The position numbers and the translations under genes were made by a program. Shown in pieces: positions 45,398-53,445 of a DNA stretch of 64,000 nt. This stretch comes from Polynucleobacter sp. JS-Polo-80-F4 (GTDB lineage Bacteria > Pseudomonadota > Gammaproteobacteria > Burkholderiales > Burkholderiaceae), in assembly GCF_018881965.1 (NCBI RefSeq), contig NZ_JACVPI010000001.1:316018-380017 (forward strand), given 5' to 3'. The notes beneath the pieces are model-generated. The model did no database searches, was not told the origin of the DNA, and saw only the letters and a program-made list of their open reading frames with translations. Numbering within the stretch: the first letter of the stretch is position 1; each line of letters opens with the position of its first letter.

Positions 45398-46324
45398 ATG
45401 ACGATTTCTCTGCACCCTTCCACCTTACCTGCGGTGTTATCCCCTGTACTCACACCATTTAAGGCGGACGGTAGTCCTGATGCTCCTAAATTACTAAAGC
45501 AATGCCAATGGCTAGAAGCCAATGGCGTTGGCCAAGCTATCTTTGGAACCAACTCAGAAGCAAACTCAATGTCTGCTCCCCAGAAGATGAGCACATTAAC
45601 TTCATTGATTGAAGGCGGATTAAATCCAGAGCACTTGATGCCAGGTACCGGCGCAACATCCATCGATGCTACTGTGAACATGACTCGTCATGCAGTGAAC
45701 CATCAATGTGCAGGCGTATTAATGTTGCCGCCTTTCTATTACAAAGACGTTACTGATGACGGCCTATTTGCTTATTTTTCCGAAGTGATTCAAAAAGTCG
45801 GGAGTGCCGCATTGCAGGTTTACATCTACAACATTCCGCCTGTCACCAAAGTCACCTTAAGTCTCTCTTTGCTCGAGCGTTTGGTTAAAGAATATCCAAA
45901 GACCGTTGTGGGCATGAAAGACAGCTCCGGCGATTGGGCGTATACAGAGTCTGTTATTAAGCTCTTAGCCCCATCAGGCTTCCGCGTATATGCAGGTAGC
46001 GAAGTATTCCTCATGCGTGCCCTACGCGCTGGTGGCGTTGGTTGTATCTCCGCTACCGCCAACGTGAACCCTAAGGCCATTGCTGATTTAGCAAGTCACT
46101 GGACAGAATCCAATGCCGATGAACGTCAAGCAGGCTTGGATCAAGTGCGAGGAATTTTCGCCAAGTATCAAATGATTGCGGGAATGAAGACTGCCGTTGC
46201 GCATTACAGCAAAGATCCTGAGTGGCTCAGAGTGCGCCCACCATTGATGCAGTTAAGTGCCGAGCAACAAGCTCAGCTACTCGGTGAGCTGAAAGCAATT
46301 AATTTCAGCATGCCAGGTTTGTAA
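45398..46324 (+). CDS. DHDPS/KDG aldolase-family lyase
   Basis: Class I aldolase/dehydratase of the dihydrodipicolinate synthase superfamily, 308 residues. The Schiff-base lysine is in TVVGMKDSSGDWAYTE (Lys174) and the conserved tyrosine in VYIYNIPPVTKV (Tyr144). GTNSEANSMSA (about 50-60) replaces the DapA GTTGE motif and LRAGGVGCISATANVNPK follows. True DapA normally lies near dap genes. Here the neighbours are hydroxyacid dehydrogenase and a TAXI-TRAP transporter, so a 2-keto-3-deoxy-acid aldolase or dehydratase role is more likely. SD AACGGAG lies just before the ATG. Confidence 0.9.
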   Translation: MTISLHPSTLPAVLSPVLTPFKADGSPDAPKLLKQCQWLEANGVGQAIFGTNSEANSMSAPQKMSTLTSLIEGGLNPEHLMPGTGATSIDATVNMTRHAVNHQCAGVLMLPPFYYKDVTDDGLFAYFSEVIQKVGSAALQVYIYNIPPVTKVTLSLSLLERLVKEYPKTVVGMKDSSGDWAYTESVIKLLAPSGFRVYAGSEVFLMRALRAGGVGCISATANVNPKAIADLASHWTESNADERQAGLDQVRGIFAKYQMIAGMKTAVAHYSKDPEWLRVRPPLMQLSAEQQAQLLGELKAINFSMPGL

Positions 46325-46359
46325 TTTAAAAAAGCTAAAAAGATCATTAGGAGACAACT

Positions 46360-47310
46360 ATGAAACTACTTAAGGTAATTGCTTTATCGCTAAGCTTCCT
46401 TTGTGCAAGTGTGAGCGCTCAAAATATTTCTATTGCAACGGGCGGTACAGGCGGTGTTTACTACCCTATGGGTGGTGGCTTAGCTTCCGTACTCTCTAGC
46501 AAGGTTCCAGGAATGTCTGCTACAGCAGAAGTTACTGGCGGCTCAGTAGACAACTTGAACCTCATTGGCACAGGAAAACCTTATGTTGGCTTTTCAATGG
46601 CTGATGCTGCTAAAGATGCGCAGATTGGCGAAGGGAAATTTTCTGGCAAAAAAGTGGATCTGCGTACTTTGGTGGTTCTCTATCCAAACTTAATGCACGT
46701 AGTAACAGTTGACTCCACCGGCATCAAATCCATGAAGGATTTAAAAGGCAAGCGCATTAGTACTGGTGCCCCCGGTAGTGCAACAGAAGTGATGGCCTTT
46801 CGCTTACTTGAGGCTGCAGGCATTGATAAAGACAAAGACGTCAAACGCGAGCGCTTAAGTGTTGCCGAATCCGTGAATGCTGTAAAAGACCGTAAGATCG
46901 ATGCCTTCTTCTGGGTTGGCGGCTTGCCAACTGCTGCTGTTACTGATTTAGCCAATAGCCCTGGCATGAAGATTGTTATGGTGGACACCTCCGATGAGGT
47001 ACCTATCATGAATAAGAAATATGGCAATCTGTATTTCACGACCGTTATCCCTAAGGCTATGTATAGCGGTATGGCTAAAGACAATAAGGTTGCAGCCGTT
47101 GCCAATATCTTAGTGGTCAATGCCAATATGCCCGATGATCAAGCTTATAAGATTGTCAAAACTATGTTTGATAACAAGCTCGATCTAGTCCGTACACATC
47201 AGGAATATATGAACGTCAGCTTGGAAAATCAAAAAACGAAATCAACTCCAGTGGAATTCCATCCAGGCGCCCTAAAGTACTTCAAAGAAAAGAACGTCAA
47301 ACTAAATTAA
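46360..47310 (+). CDS. TAXI-type TRAP transporter solute-binding protein
   Basis: Periplasmic binding subunit of a TRAP transporter with the TAXI fold, 316 residues. It has a signal peptide (about 1-20, ending VSAQ) and then NISIATGGTGGVYYPMGGGLASVLSSKVPGMSATAEVTGGSVDNLNLI, the family signature. Further landmarks are KGKRISTGAPGSATEVMAFRLLEAAGI and FFWVGGLPTAAVTDLA. Ligands known for TAXI proteins include glutamate and a few others; most are unknown. It lies before the fused permease gene, with a hairpin terminator between them, so it is probably made in excess over the permease. Confidence 0.94.
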   Translation: MKLLKVIALSLSFLCASVSAQNISIATGGTGGVYYPMGGGLASVLSSKVPGMSATAEVTGGSVDNLNLIGTGKPYVGFSMADAAKDAQIGEGKFSGKKVDLRTLVVLYPNLMHVVTVDSTGIKSMKDLKGKRISTGAPGSATEVMAFRLLEAAGIDKDKDVKRERLSVAESVNAVKDRKIDAFFWVGGLPTAAVTDLANSPGMKIVMVDTSDEVPIMNKKYGNLYFTTVIPKAMYSGMAKDNKVAAVANILVVNANMPDDQAYKIVKTMFDNKLDLVRTHQEYMNVSLENQKTKSTPVEFHPGALKYFKEKNVKLN

Positions 47311-47328
47311 GCTTATGTTTGCATCAGG

Positions 47329-47358
47329 GGGTGAGTGAATCTCACCCCTTTCGTTTTA
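47329..47358 (+). terminator. Hairpin terminator between TRAP binding protein and permease
   Basis: GGGGTGAG (47329-47336) pairs perfectly with CTCACCCC (47342-47349) around a five-base loop and is followed by TTTCGTTTT. It sits inside a presumed operon, so it likely acts as a partial terminator lowering permease expression compared with the binding protein. Confidence 0.78.
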
Positions 47359-47409
47359 CGGCAGTGAATAAATAAAATAGCACATAAAAATAATTACAGA
47401 GGTTGAGAC

Positions 47410-49422
47410 ATGAATCAAAACGTTATCGATAACGAAACCCAAGAAAAACTAGACGCCTTTATCAAGCAAGAGGAAGGTGACTCTAATGACTACAAGGGCC
47501 TACTAGCCAAGTTCATTACCCTAGTGGCTGTAGGCATGTCACTCTTTCACTTATATGCCGCTTATTCGATTGTTCCAACACAAGAGTTACGAGTCATTCA
47601 CGTTGCTCTGGTTTTGTTTTTAGTATTTCTAAGCTTCCCGGTTGCCGATCGCTTCAAAAATCGCTTAATGCCCTGGGATATCATTTTTGCGGTTGTATCC
47701 GTTGGAATTGCCTATTACATTCTGAGTGGTGGTGATGACTTTATGGATCGCAATACCGCACCCAATTCCACCGATGTCATAGTGGGCATTGTATTAATTC
47801 TGCTGATTCTCGAAAGCGTTCGAAGAACTAATGGCTTGATCCTGGTCTCGGTAACCGTCCTGTTTCTGCTCTATGCTTTGTTTGGTAACTACTTACCAGC
47901 ACCTTGGACTCATAAGGGTTATGGCCTCGATCGTTTAGTGGGTTATATGTATATGACGCTTGAAGGTATCTACGGTACCGCTGTGGATGTTTCAGCAACC
48001 CTTATTATTCTCTTCACTATTTTTGGCGCCTTCTTGCAGTTCACTGGGGCAGGTAAATTCTTTATCGACTTCTCCTTTGCAGCCATGGGCGGCAAATCTT
48101 CTGGTGTCGGCAGAACCATTGTGATGTCCTCATTCCTACTAGGTGGGCCATCAGGCTCAGGTGTGGCTACTACAGTTACCGTTGGCTCAGTCGCAGCTCC
48201 TATGTTAGATAAAGTGGGTTACGAGAAAAATGCTGCCGGTGGACTTTTGGCAGCGGGTGGTCTTGGCGCTATCATTTCACCACCAGTATTGGGTGCTGCT
48301 GCGTTCTTGATTGCAGATTTTCTGAAGATTTCGTATTTGGATGTTTTGCTGATGGCAACCATTCCAACCATTCTTTTCTACTTGGGCTTATTTGTCATGG
48401 TAGAAATTGATGTACGTAAATATGGCATGAAGAGCATTCAGTTTGCATCGGCTGAAACAGCTTGGCAGCTCACTAAGAAGTACTGGTTCCACTTCTTCTC
48501 ACTCATCTCCATTGTCGTATTCATGATGATGGGCTTCTCACCTGTCATGTCAGTGTTTTGGGCAACGGTAGTTTCTGCCCTATCGAGCATGTTGCGTGAA
48601 GATACTGCCATCATTCCTTGGGCATGGTTTAAAGGCAAAGAACCCATCCTCTCTGGTCTATACAACTCCAACCTAACCAAGGCACTTGCTTCTGGCTCTA
48701 CCGGCGTTTTAGCCATTGCCGCCACCTGTGCTGGTGCCGGCTTGATTGTGGGTACCGTTACCCTCACAGGTCTTGGTCTGAAATTTAGCTCGATTGTGAT
48801 TCAGTATGCAGGCGGCTCACTCCTGCTCACTACTATTTTTACTGCCTTAGTAGTGTGGGTGGTTGGTTTGGCAGTGCCAGTTACCGCCTCTTACATTATT
48901 TGCGCGGTAATAGCAGCACCAGCATTGATTAACTTAGGCGTACCTGCTTTTGCTGCGCATATGTTCATCTTCTATTACGCAGTCCTTTCTGAAGTATCGC
49001 CTCCAACTGCACTCTCGCCATTTGCGGCGGCCGCTATTTGTAAAGGCAACCCCTATAAAACGACTTTACAGACCTGGAAGTATGTCGCTCCAGCCATTCT
49101 GGTTCCGTTCATGTTTGTGCTGGATAAATCGGGCGTGAGCTTGCTTTTGATGGGCTCTACCAGCGCATTGGAGCAAGCTGACTGGATGCAAATCGCTTGG
49201 GTTTCCTTTACTGCTGTTGTTGGCATCATCTGCTTGGCTGGAGGACTGCAGGGCTGGTTCATTGAGAAAACCAAAATCTTTGAGCGCATCATTATGGTGG
49301 TCTCCGGTGTTGCTCTTGCCTACCCTTCCACAGAAGCAGATTTGATTGGCTTTATTGGCTTTGGTTTAGTGCTAGTGACACAATCCATTACGCATTTCAA
49401 GTTAAATCCTAGATCTTCTTAA
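47410..49422 (+). CDS. TRAP transporter fused permease (4TM/12TM)
   Basis: Fused small and large membrane subunits of a TAXI-type TRAP transporter, 670 residues. The N-terminal part (about 1-150) is the four-helix DctQ-like domain and the rest the DctM-like domain. The latter contains GPSGSGVATTVTVGSVAAPMLDKVGY, GGLLAAGGLGAIISPPVLGAAAFLIADFLKISYLD, GLAVPVTASYIICAVIAAPAL and FYYAVLSEVSPPTALSPFAAAAI. These match the fused permease family that always pairs with TAXI binding proteins. It is Na+- or H+-driven by family. It is followed by a strong terminator. Confidence 0.95.
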   Translation: MNQNVIDNETQEKLDAFIKQEEGDSNDYKGLLAKFITLVAVGMSLFHLYAAYSIVPTQELRVIHVALVLFLVFLSFPVADRFKNRLMPWDIIFAVVSVGIAYYILSGGDDFMDRNTAPNSTDVIVGIVLILLILESVRRTNGLILVSVTVLFLLYALFGNYLPAPWTHKGYGLDRLVGYMYMTLEGIYGTAVDVSATLIILFTIFGAFLQFTGAGKFFIDFSFAAMGGKSSGVGRTIVMSSFLLGGPSGSGVATTVTVGSVAAPMLDKVGYEKNAAGGLLAAGGLGAIISPPVLGAAAFLIADFLKISYLDVLLMATIPTILFYLGLFVMVEIDVRKYGMKSIQFASAETAWQLTKKYWFHFFSLISIVVFMMMGFSPVMSVFWATVVSALSSMLREDTAIIPWAWFKGKEPILSGLYNSNLTKALASGSTGVLAIAATCAGAGLIVGTVTLTGLGLKFSSIVIQYAGGSLLLTTIFTALVVWVVGLAVPVTASYIICAVIAAPALINLGVPAFAAHMFIFYYAVLSEVSPPTALSPFAAAAICKGNPYKTTLQTWKYVAPAILVPFMFVLDKSGVSLLLMGSTSALEQADWMQIAWVSFTAVVGIICLAGGLQGWFIEKTKIFERIIMVVSGVALAYPSTEADLIGFIGFGLVLVTQSITHFKLNPRSS

Positions 49423-49444
49423 GAAGAATTACTTCTTAAAAGCA

Positions 49445-49475
49445 ATAAAGCCCGCAATAGCGGGCTTTATTTTTA
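49445..49475. terminator. Bidirectional terminator between TRAP permease and enolase-family gene
   Basis: An eleven-pair stem, ATAAAGCCCGC (49445-49455) with GCGGGCTTTAT (49460-49470), has an AATA loop and T-rich flanks on both strands. It separates two convergent genes. Confidence 0.9.
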
Positions 49476-49499
49476 GTTAGATACCTAAGCTAACGCGAC

Positions 49500-50633
49500 T
49501 CAGGAGATTTTGCTCCAAGCGGCCTTACCTGCATACTTCTTCACAGCAGCCTCATCAAACTCAAATCCTAAACCAGGGGTTTTATGCAAAATCAAATCCC
49601 CATTCTTAAAGGTGAGTTGTTTATTGATTAATCTGCGGAAGTTAAGCACTTGGTCATCTAAGAAGAACTCAACAAAGCGAGCATTAGGGGTTGCTGCAAC
49701 TAGGGGCGCATGTAAATCATGCATCCAGTGTGGGCAAACAATGACACCCTTCAAGTCTGCATACGCAGAAATTCTTCGCCATTCGGTAATGCCGCCACAG
49801 ACTGCAGCATCTGATTGCAAAATAGCGGCGCCACCAGCATCAATTAACTCTCTAAAACGCCAGCGCCCTGCTTCCATTTCGCCAGTAGCCACATTGATTT
49901 TGGTTTGACGCGCCAACGCCGCATGTAAATCAATCGCATCTGGCGAGAATGGCTCTTCAATCCAGTAAGGGTTATAAGCCTCAAAGCGACGCACATACTC
50001 AAGAGCAGTCGGCAAATCGCGCCAAGCATTATTAGCATCTAAAGTAAGCAATACATCGTCGCCTACCGCTTTGCGAGCCGCCTTCACGCGTGCCTCTTCT
50101 TCAGACGGGGATAGGCGCCCTACTTTCATTTTGACTGCCTTAAAGCCTTGCTTTACGTAAGACTCCATCTCTTGGCCAAGCTTGGCGGGGGTTTTACCCT
50201 CTAAATAATATCCACCACTTGCATAAGCGGGTACACGATCCTCTACAACGGATCCTAAGTATTGGTGCAAGGGTAGGCCAACTGAACGCGCATTTAAATC
50301 CCATAAGGCAGTATCCAAAATCGAGATGCCTCGCATTACCGCGCCTGCACGGCCTTGAAGAATGGATTCGTTGTACATCTCCATCCAGAGACCTTCACTG
50401 CGGTGGCTATTCTGACCAATCAATTTTGGAGCCAGCAATTGTTCCACAGCAAGCTTGGCAATATCTCCACCAGCACTGCCGACATAGCAAAAGCCGATAC
50501 CCTCATTGCCATCCTTACCACGCACCTTGACAAGACAATAATGACGCTCAGAAACGGTGCGGGTAGAAAATGAAGTAACTTTATCCAAAGGCACTGCTAC
50601 TGAGGCAACTTGGATGGATTCAATAATCGGCAT
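49500..50633 (-). CDS. Mandelate racemase-subgroup enolase superfamily enzyme
   Basis: Member of the enolase superfamily, mandelate racemase/muconate-lactonising type, 377 residues. The barrel shows the KxK pair in KAVKMKVG (Lys168, Lys170), metal ligands Asp199 (LLTLDAN), Glu226 (WIEEPF) and Glu252 (GEMEAG), then QSD (Asp275), and a His in CPHWMHDLH (His302/His305) that could pair with Asp275 as the second base. The MR subgroup contains sugar-acid dehydratases (gluconate, galactonate, glucarate and others). With a DHDPS-family lyase and hydroxyacid dehydrogenase nearby, a sugar-acid dehydratase is the best guess. It converges on the TRAP genes. Confidence 0.9.
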   Translation of the reverse strand: MPIIESIQVASVAVPLDKVTSFSTRTVSERHYCLVKVRGKDGNEGIGFCYVGSAGGDIAKLAVEQLLAPKLIGQNSHRSEGLWMEMYNESILQGRAGAVMRGISILDTALWDLNARSVGLPLHQYLGSVVEDRVPAYASGGYYLEGKTPAKLGQEMESYVKQGFKAVKMKVGRLSPSEEEARVKAARKAVGDDVLLTLDANNAWRDLPTALEYVRRFEAYNPYWIEEPFSPDAIDLHAALARQTKINVATGEMEAGRWRFRELIDAGGAAILQSDAAVCGGITEWRRISAYADLKGVIVCPHWMHDLHAPLVAATPNARFVEFFLDDQVLNFRRLINKQLTFKNGDLILHKTPGLGFEFDEAAVKKYAGKAAWSKIS

Positions 50634-50931
50634 CTACACTCCTTAATTAAAAAATAATTGTATCGATAATTTACCCTTCTATACCCAAGATCAGCACACC
50701 TGTAAGTTGCGAGATAAATTTAGTGAAAAGTGGCAAAACTGATATCGCTGAAGATATTGGGTTTGCGACCTGTTCCACCAATAGGGTAGTCATCAGGAAG
50801 CAGAATGGCGAAGAAAAACCAAAAGAAGTGTTTGTAGTTATTAAATGAGACCCAGACCAAGGTTAAATTGATTTTGCTGCAGCACAACATATTTATTCGG
50901 GTGCGCCCTCACATTATTAGATAATTGGGGG
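50634..50931. other. Intergenic region with no recognised gene
   Basis: This AT-rich 298-base stretch lies between the divergent enolase-family and M23 peptidase genes and should hold both promoters. It contains one short plus-strand frame, GTG 50723 to TGA 50848 (41 codons), described separately as doubtful. I see no clear -10/-35 pair, tRNA, repeat or hairpin. Confidence 0.5.
50723..50848 (+). CDS. Doubtful short reading frame (41 codons) in intergenic region
   Basis: Short plus-strand frame with a GTG start and no convincing ribosome binding site. It is open upstream to about 50650 without an ATG. The amino acid sequence (DIAEDIGFATCSTNRVVIRK then NGEEKPKEVFVVIK) looks protein-like, with a strand-like EVFVVIK end. 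It could be a gene remnant or chance. I do not recognise it. Confidence 0.2.
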   Translation: MKSGKTDIAEDIGFATCSTNRVVIRKQNGEEKPKEVFVVIK

Positions 50932-52380
50932 GTGAATAAAAAAGCATCTCTTAGCTCCCTTTTCACCAGGGGAGTAATCATCCTGTCTGGCTGCGCCTTT
51001 CTGAGCTCAACTCCGGGCTTGGCTTATGCAGCCCAAGCCCAAAATGCCAACCAAAGCCGTCAGAAGGTCATCGTTCAAACTTCTAAGCAGGTTGGCTTCA
51101 AAGATAAGTCAGGGGGCGCAAGCTCAAAAACGAGCAGCATGAGCTTAAATCCCTCACTTTTCCAGCGCAAAGCCCCAGATGAGCTCATGCTCGATAGCGA
51201 TGCCAATTTAGATTACCGAGTTTCTCAAGGTTGCTTACGACGCAACTTTAATGAAGATAATTTACCTGCCAGCGTTGGGATCGATAACCGACAGTTTTCT
51301 GAATTTTTCAAAAATCAAACCAAAACTTTTTTTGAACGTATGCGTGGAGAGTGCATTCCTTACGCAGTTGCTTTTGGTAGCCGAAATCGCTTTGATTCAT
51401 TGAGCATCATGAATGGCCCCATTCAAGATAGCAAAACAGAGGTGTGGACATTTATACCTTCAGCGGTTGGCGGGTTCCTCATTCAGCAAGATTATCTTAA
51501 GGATGAGTCTAAACGCTTGACGGAGATTCGCATTCCCTTAAGGGATGTTTTATATGACCCCCGCAAAGTAAGCGATCAATTGCCCGTTGAACTTGTCTGG
51601 GAATTAAATTCTCTTATCAAACAAATTTATCCAGAAGAAAATAATTCACTCGAGAATACAAACAGTGTTGTACGAATGATTGTAGATTTTGGGGATCGTG
51701 AAAAGTGGGCGCAAATTTGGGCGGTAGAAATTATTGATCCCAATACTAAAGAGGTTTATGCAAATGCTTTTTGGATGGAGCGCAATGACATCCCTGGGGG
51801 CTTCTTTACAGGAACCGGTGAATCTCTTGAGCGCTCCTTCTGGACCAATCCACTGAGCTATCGCCGCATCTCTCGCGGTGTTGGCATGGTGAGGGCCTCA
51901 TCGAGCAAACGCAGCAAGAGTCCTGCGCCGGCTGCTAAATCCATAACCCCAACCCAAGCGCCAGCAACCAAGCAACGGTATCGCGCCCATATGGGCATTG
52001 ATTACTCAGCACCAATTGGCACACCGGTCTTCAGCGTTGCCAATGGCAGAGTGGCTCATATTGGTTACAGCGGCGCATTTGGCAACTTGATTATTTTGGA
52101 GCACCCAGGCAATTACCACACCTACTATGCTCACTTAAGTAATTACAACGTCGAACTTGAGTTAGGAAATGAAGTGCGGCGCGGCCTAGAAATTGGCTAC
52201 GTAGGATCAACCGGTCGATCAACCGGTCCACACCTTCATTTTGAGTTACGAAAAAATGGGATTTATGTAGATCCCTATGGCTCTAAGACACAGCTTGATT
52301 TGTGGTCTATGCGTGATAACGAAAGTGGACAACTAACTAGAGAAATACTCCTGTTAGGTAGCCCGACTAAACATAACTAG
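50932..52380 (+). CDS. M23-family peptidoglycan metallopeptidase
   Basis: Secreted LytM-type endopeptidase of 482 residues. A GTG at 50932 gives a signal peptide (about 1-34, ending GLAYAA). Residues about 80-320 form a region I do not recognise. The C-terminal M23 domain (about 350-450) has the zinc ligands in HMGIDYSAPIGTP (His353, Asp357) and GPHLHFELR (His436), with YYAHLS (His401), so all active residues appear present. A Ser/Ala/Pro/Lys linker (321-348) joins the parts. Such proteins cleave stem-peptide crosslinks or regulate amidases. No clear operon partner; a shared terminator follows. Confidence 0.9.
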   Translation: MNKKASLSSLFTRGVIILSGCAFLSSTPGLAYAAQAQNANQSRQKVIVQTSKQVGFKDKSGGASSKTSSMSLNPSLFQRKAPDELMLDSDANLDYRVSQGCLRRNFNEDNLPASVGIDNRQFSEFFKNQTKTFFERMRGECIPYAVAFGSRNRFDSLSIMNGPIQDSKTEVWTFIPSAVGGFLIQQDYLKDESKRLTEIRIPLRDVLYDPRKVSDQLPVELVWELNSLIKQIYPEENNSLENTNSVVRMIVDFGDREKWAQIWAVEIIDPNTKEVYANAFWMERNDIPGGFFTGTGESLERSFWTNPLSYRRISRGVGMVRASSSKRSKSPAPAAKSITPTQAPATKQRYRAHMGIDYSAPIGTPVFSVANGRVAHIGYSGAFGNLIILEHPGNYHTYYAHLSNYNVELELGNEVRRGLEIGYVGSTGRSTGPHLHFELRKNGIYVDPYGSKTQLDLWSMRDNESGQLTREILLLGSPTKHN

Positions 52381-52420
52381 GCAATCAAGCGCCTTTAATC
52401 GTATGAATTGAGTTGAAATA

Positions 52421-52446
52421 AAAAAGGGTCCAATCGGACCCTTTTT
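52421..52446. terminator. Bidirectional terminator between M23 peptidase and UspA genes
   Basis: AAAAAGGGTCC (52421-52431) pairs with GGACCCTTTTT (52436-52446) around an AATC loop. T-runs are present on both strands. Convergent gene ends flank it. Confidence 0.9.
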
Positions 52447-52463
52447 GTTTAGCGCTGATTAAA

Positions 52464-52904
52464 TTAACCCAGGACTAAAACTGGCAATGTTGAATGGACG
52501 ATCACTTCATGAGTCTCGCTACCCAACAAAATACCTTTAATACCAGTACGCTTATGGGATGCCATTACGATCACATCCGCTTTTGCTTTTTTAGCACCAG
52601 CCAAAATGCCTTCGGATAGATTGCTATTTTCAATGTGAAGACTTTTCACTTTGGCGCCAAGCCCCAAAGCAGTTATCGACTTCTTAAATACGTCCGCTGC
52701 ATAAGCTTGGCAAGCTTCTGTATGCTGTTTCTTCGAAATTCCATAGCCCATAGTGCTATCTGAATAAACCATCGGAGGCGTTGGATCAGAAACATAGACT
52801 AAAGTTACCGCAGCACCGTCAGCCTTAGCAAGTGCAGCGACTTTCTTCAAGGATTTTTTGCTGACATCTGAACCGTCTACCGGTACTAATAAATGCTTAA
52901 ACAT
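52464..52904 (-). CDS. Universal stress protein UspA family
   Basis: Single-domain Usp protein of 146 residues. It starts FKHLLVPVDGSDVSKKSLKKVAALAKADGAAVTLVYV and ends with ADVIVMASHKRTGIKGILLGSETHEVIVHSTLPVLVLG, the Gly-rich nucleotide-binding end of ATP-binding Usp proteins. It is a stand-alone gene between terminator and divergent DUF2177 gene. An AAGAGGAG ribosome site lies before the ATG. The precise stress response is unknown. Confidence 0.95.
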   Translation of the reverse strand: MFKHLLVPVDGSDVSKKSLKKVAALAKADGAAVTLVYVSDPTPPMVYSDSTMGYGISKKQHTEACQAYAADVFKKSITALGLGAKVKSLHIENSNLSEGILAGAKKAKADVIVMASHKRTGIKGILLGSETHEVIVHSTLPVLVLG

Positions 52905-52990
52905 ATTGACTCCTCTTAAATTGAACTACTAATCTACTCTTTCCATCATAATGCTTATTATTAGTCTATAAAAGAATAAAGGTAACTTAA

Positions 52991-53392
52991 TTGCTCAAGA
53001 ATTTTGCTATTTACCTCTCATTTTTAGTTGCCCTAATCGCAATCGATTTGGTATGGCTTCTGGGTGTCGCAAAAAACCTCTATCGCAATGAGATGGGTGA
53101 CTTGATGGCCAGTGAACCCAAACTGCTTGCTGGACTAGCGTTCTACCTCCTATATGCACTAGGCGTCTGTATCTTTGTGATTGTTCCAGCGCTTTCAAAA
53201 CAGTCATGGATATATGCACTGCAATATGGAGCCTTGTTTGGTCTATTTTGTTACATGACCTATGACCTCACTAACCTGGCGGTTGTCAGAAACTTTCCAA
53301 CGCAATTAGCATTCATTGATATTGCCTGGGGTAGCTTTGTTACGGCTTTGTGCGCTAGCTTTGCCTACTGGGTTGGCAGCCGCATCTCTTGA
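52991..53392 (+). CDS. DUF2177-family small integral membrane protein
   Basis: Membrane protein of 133 residues with about four hydrophobic helices: LSFLVALIAIDLVWLL, LAGLAFYLLYALGVCIFVIV, ALQYGALFGLFCYMTYDLTNLAVV and IDIAWGSFVTALCASFAYWVG. The YDLTNLAV and D-LAWG elements resemble the DUF2177 family. The start is TTG 52991 with an AAAGG site upstream. No function is known for the family. It lies 53 bases before the SulP gene on the same strand, so they may be co-transcribed. Confidence 0.85.
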   Translation: MLKNFAIYLSFLVALIAIDLVWLLGVAKNLYRNEMGDLMASEPKLLAGLAFYLLYALGVCIFVIVPALSKQSWIYALQYGALFGLFCYMTYDLTNLAVVRNFPTQLAFIDIAWGSFVTALCASFAYWVGSRIS

Positions 53393-53445
53393 ATAAGCTT
53401 CTCGCGAATAAACATCTCTTGCATTTTTAAGACACAACAAAAACA

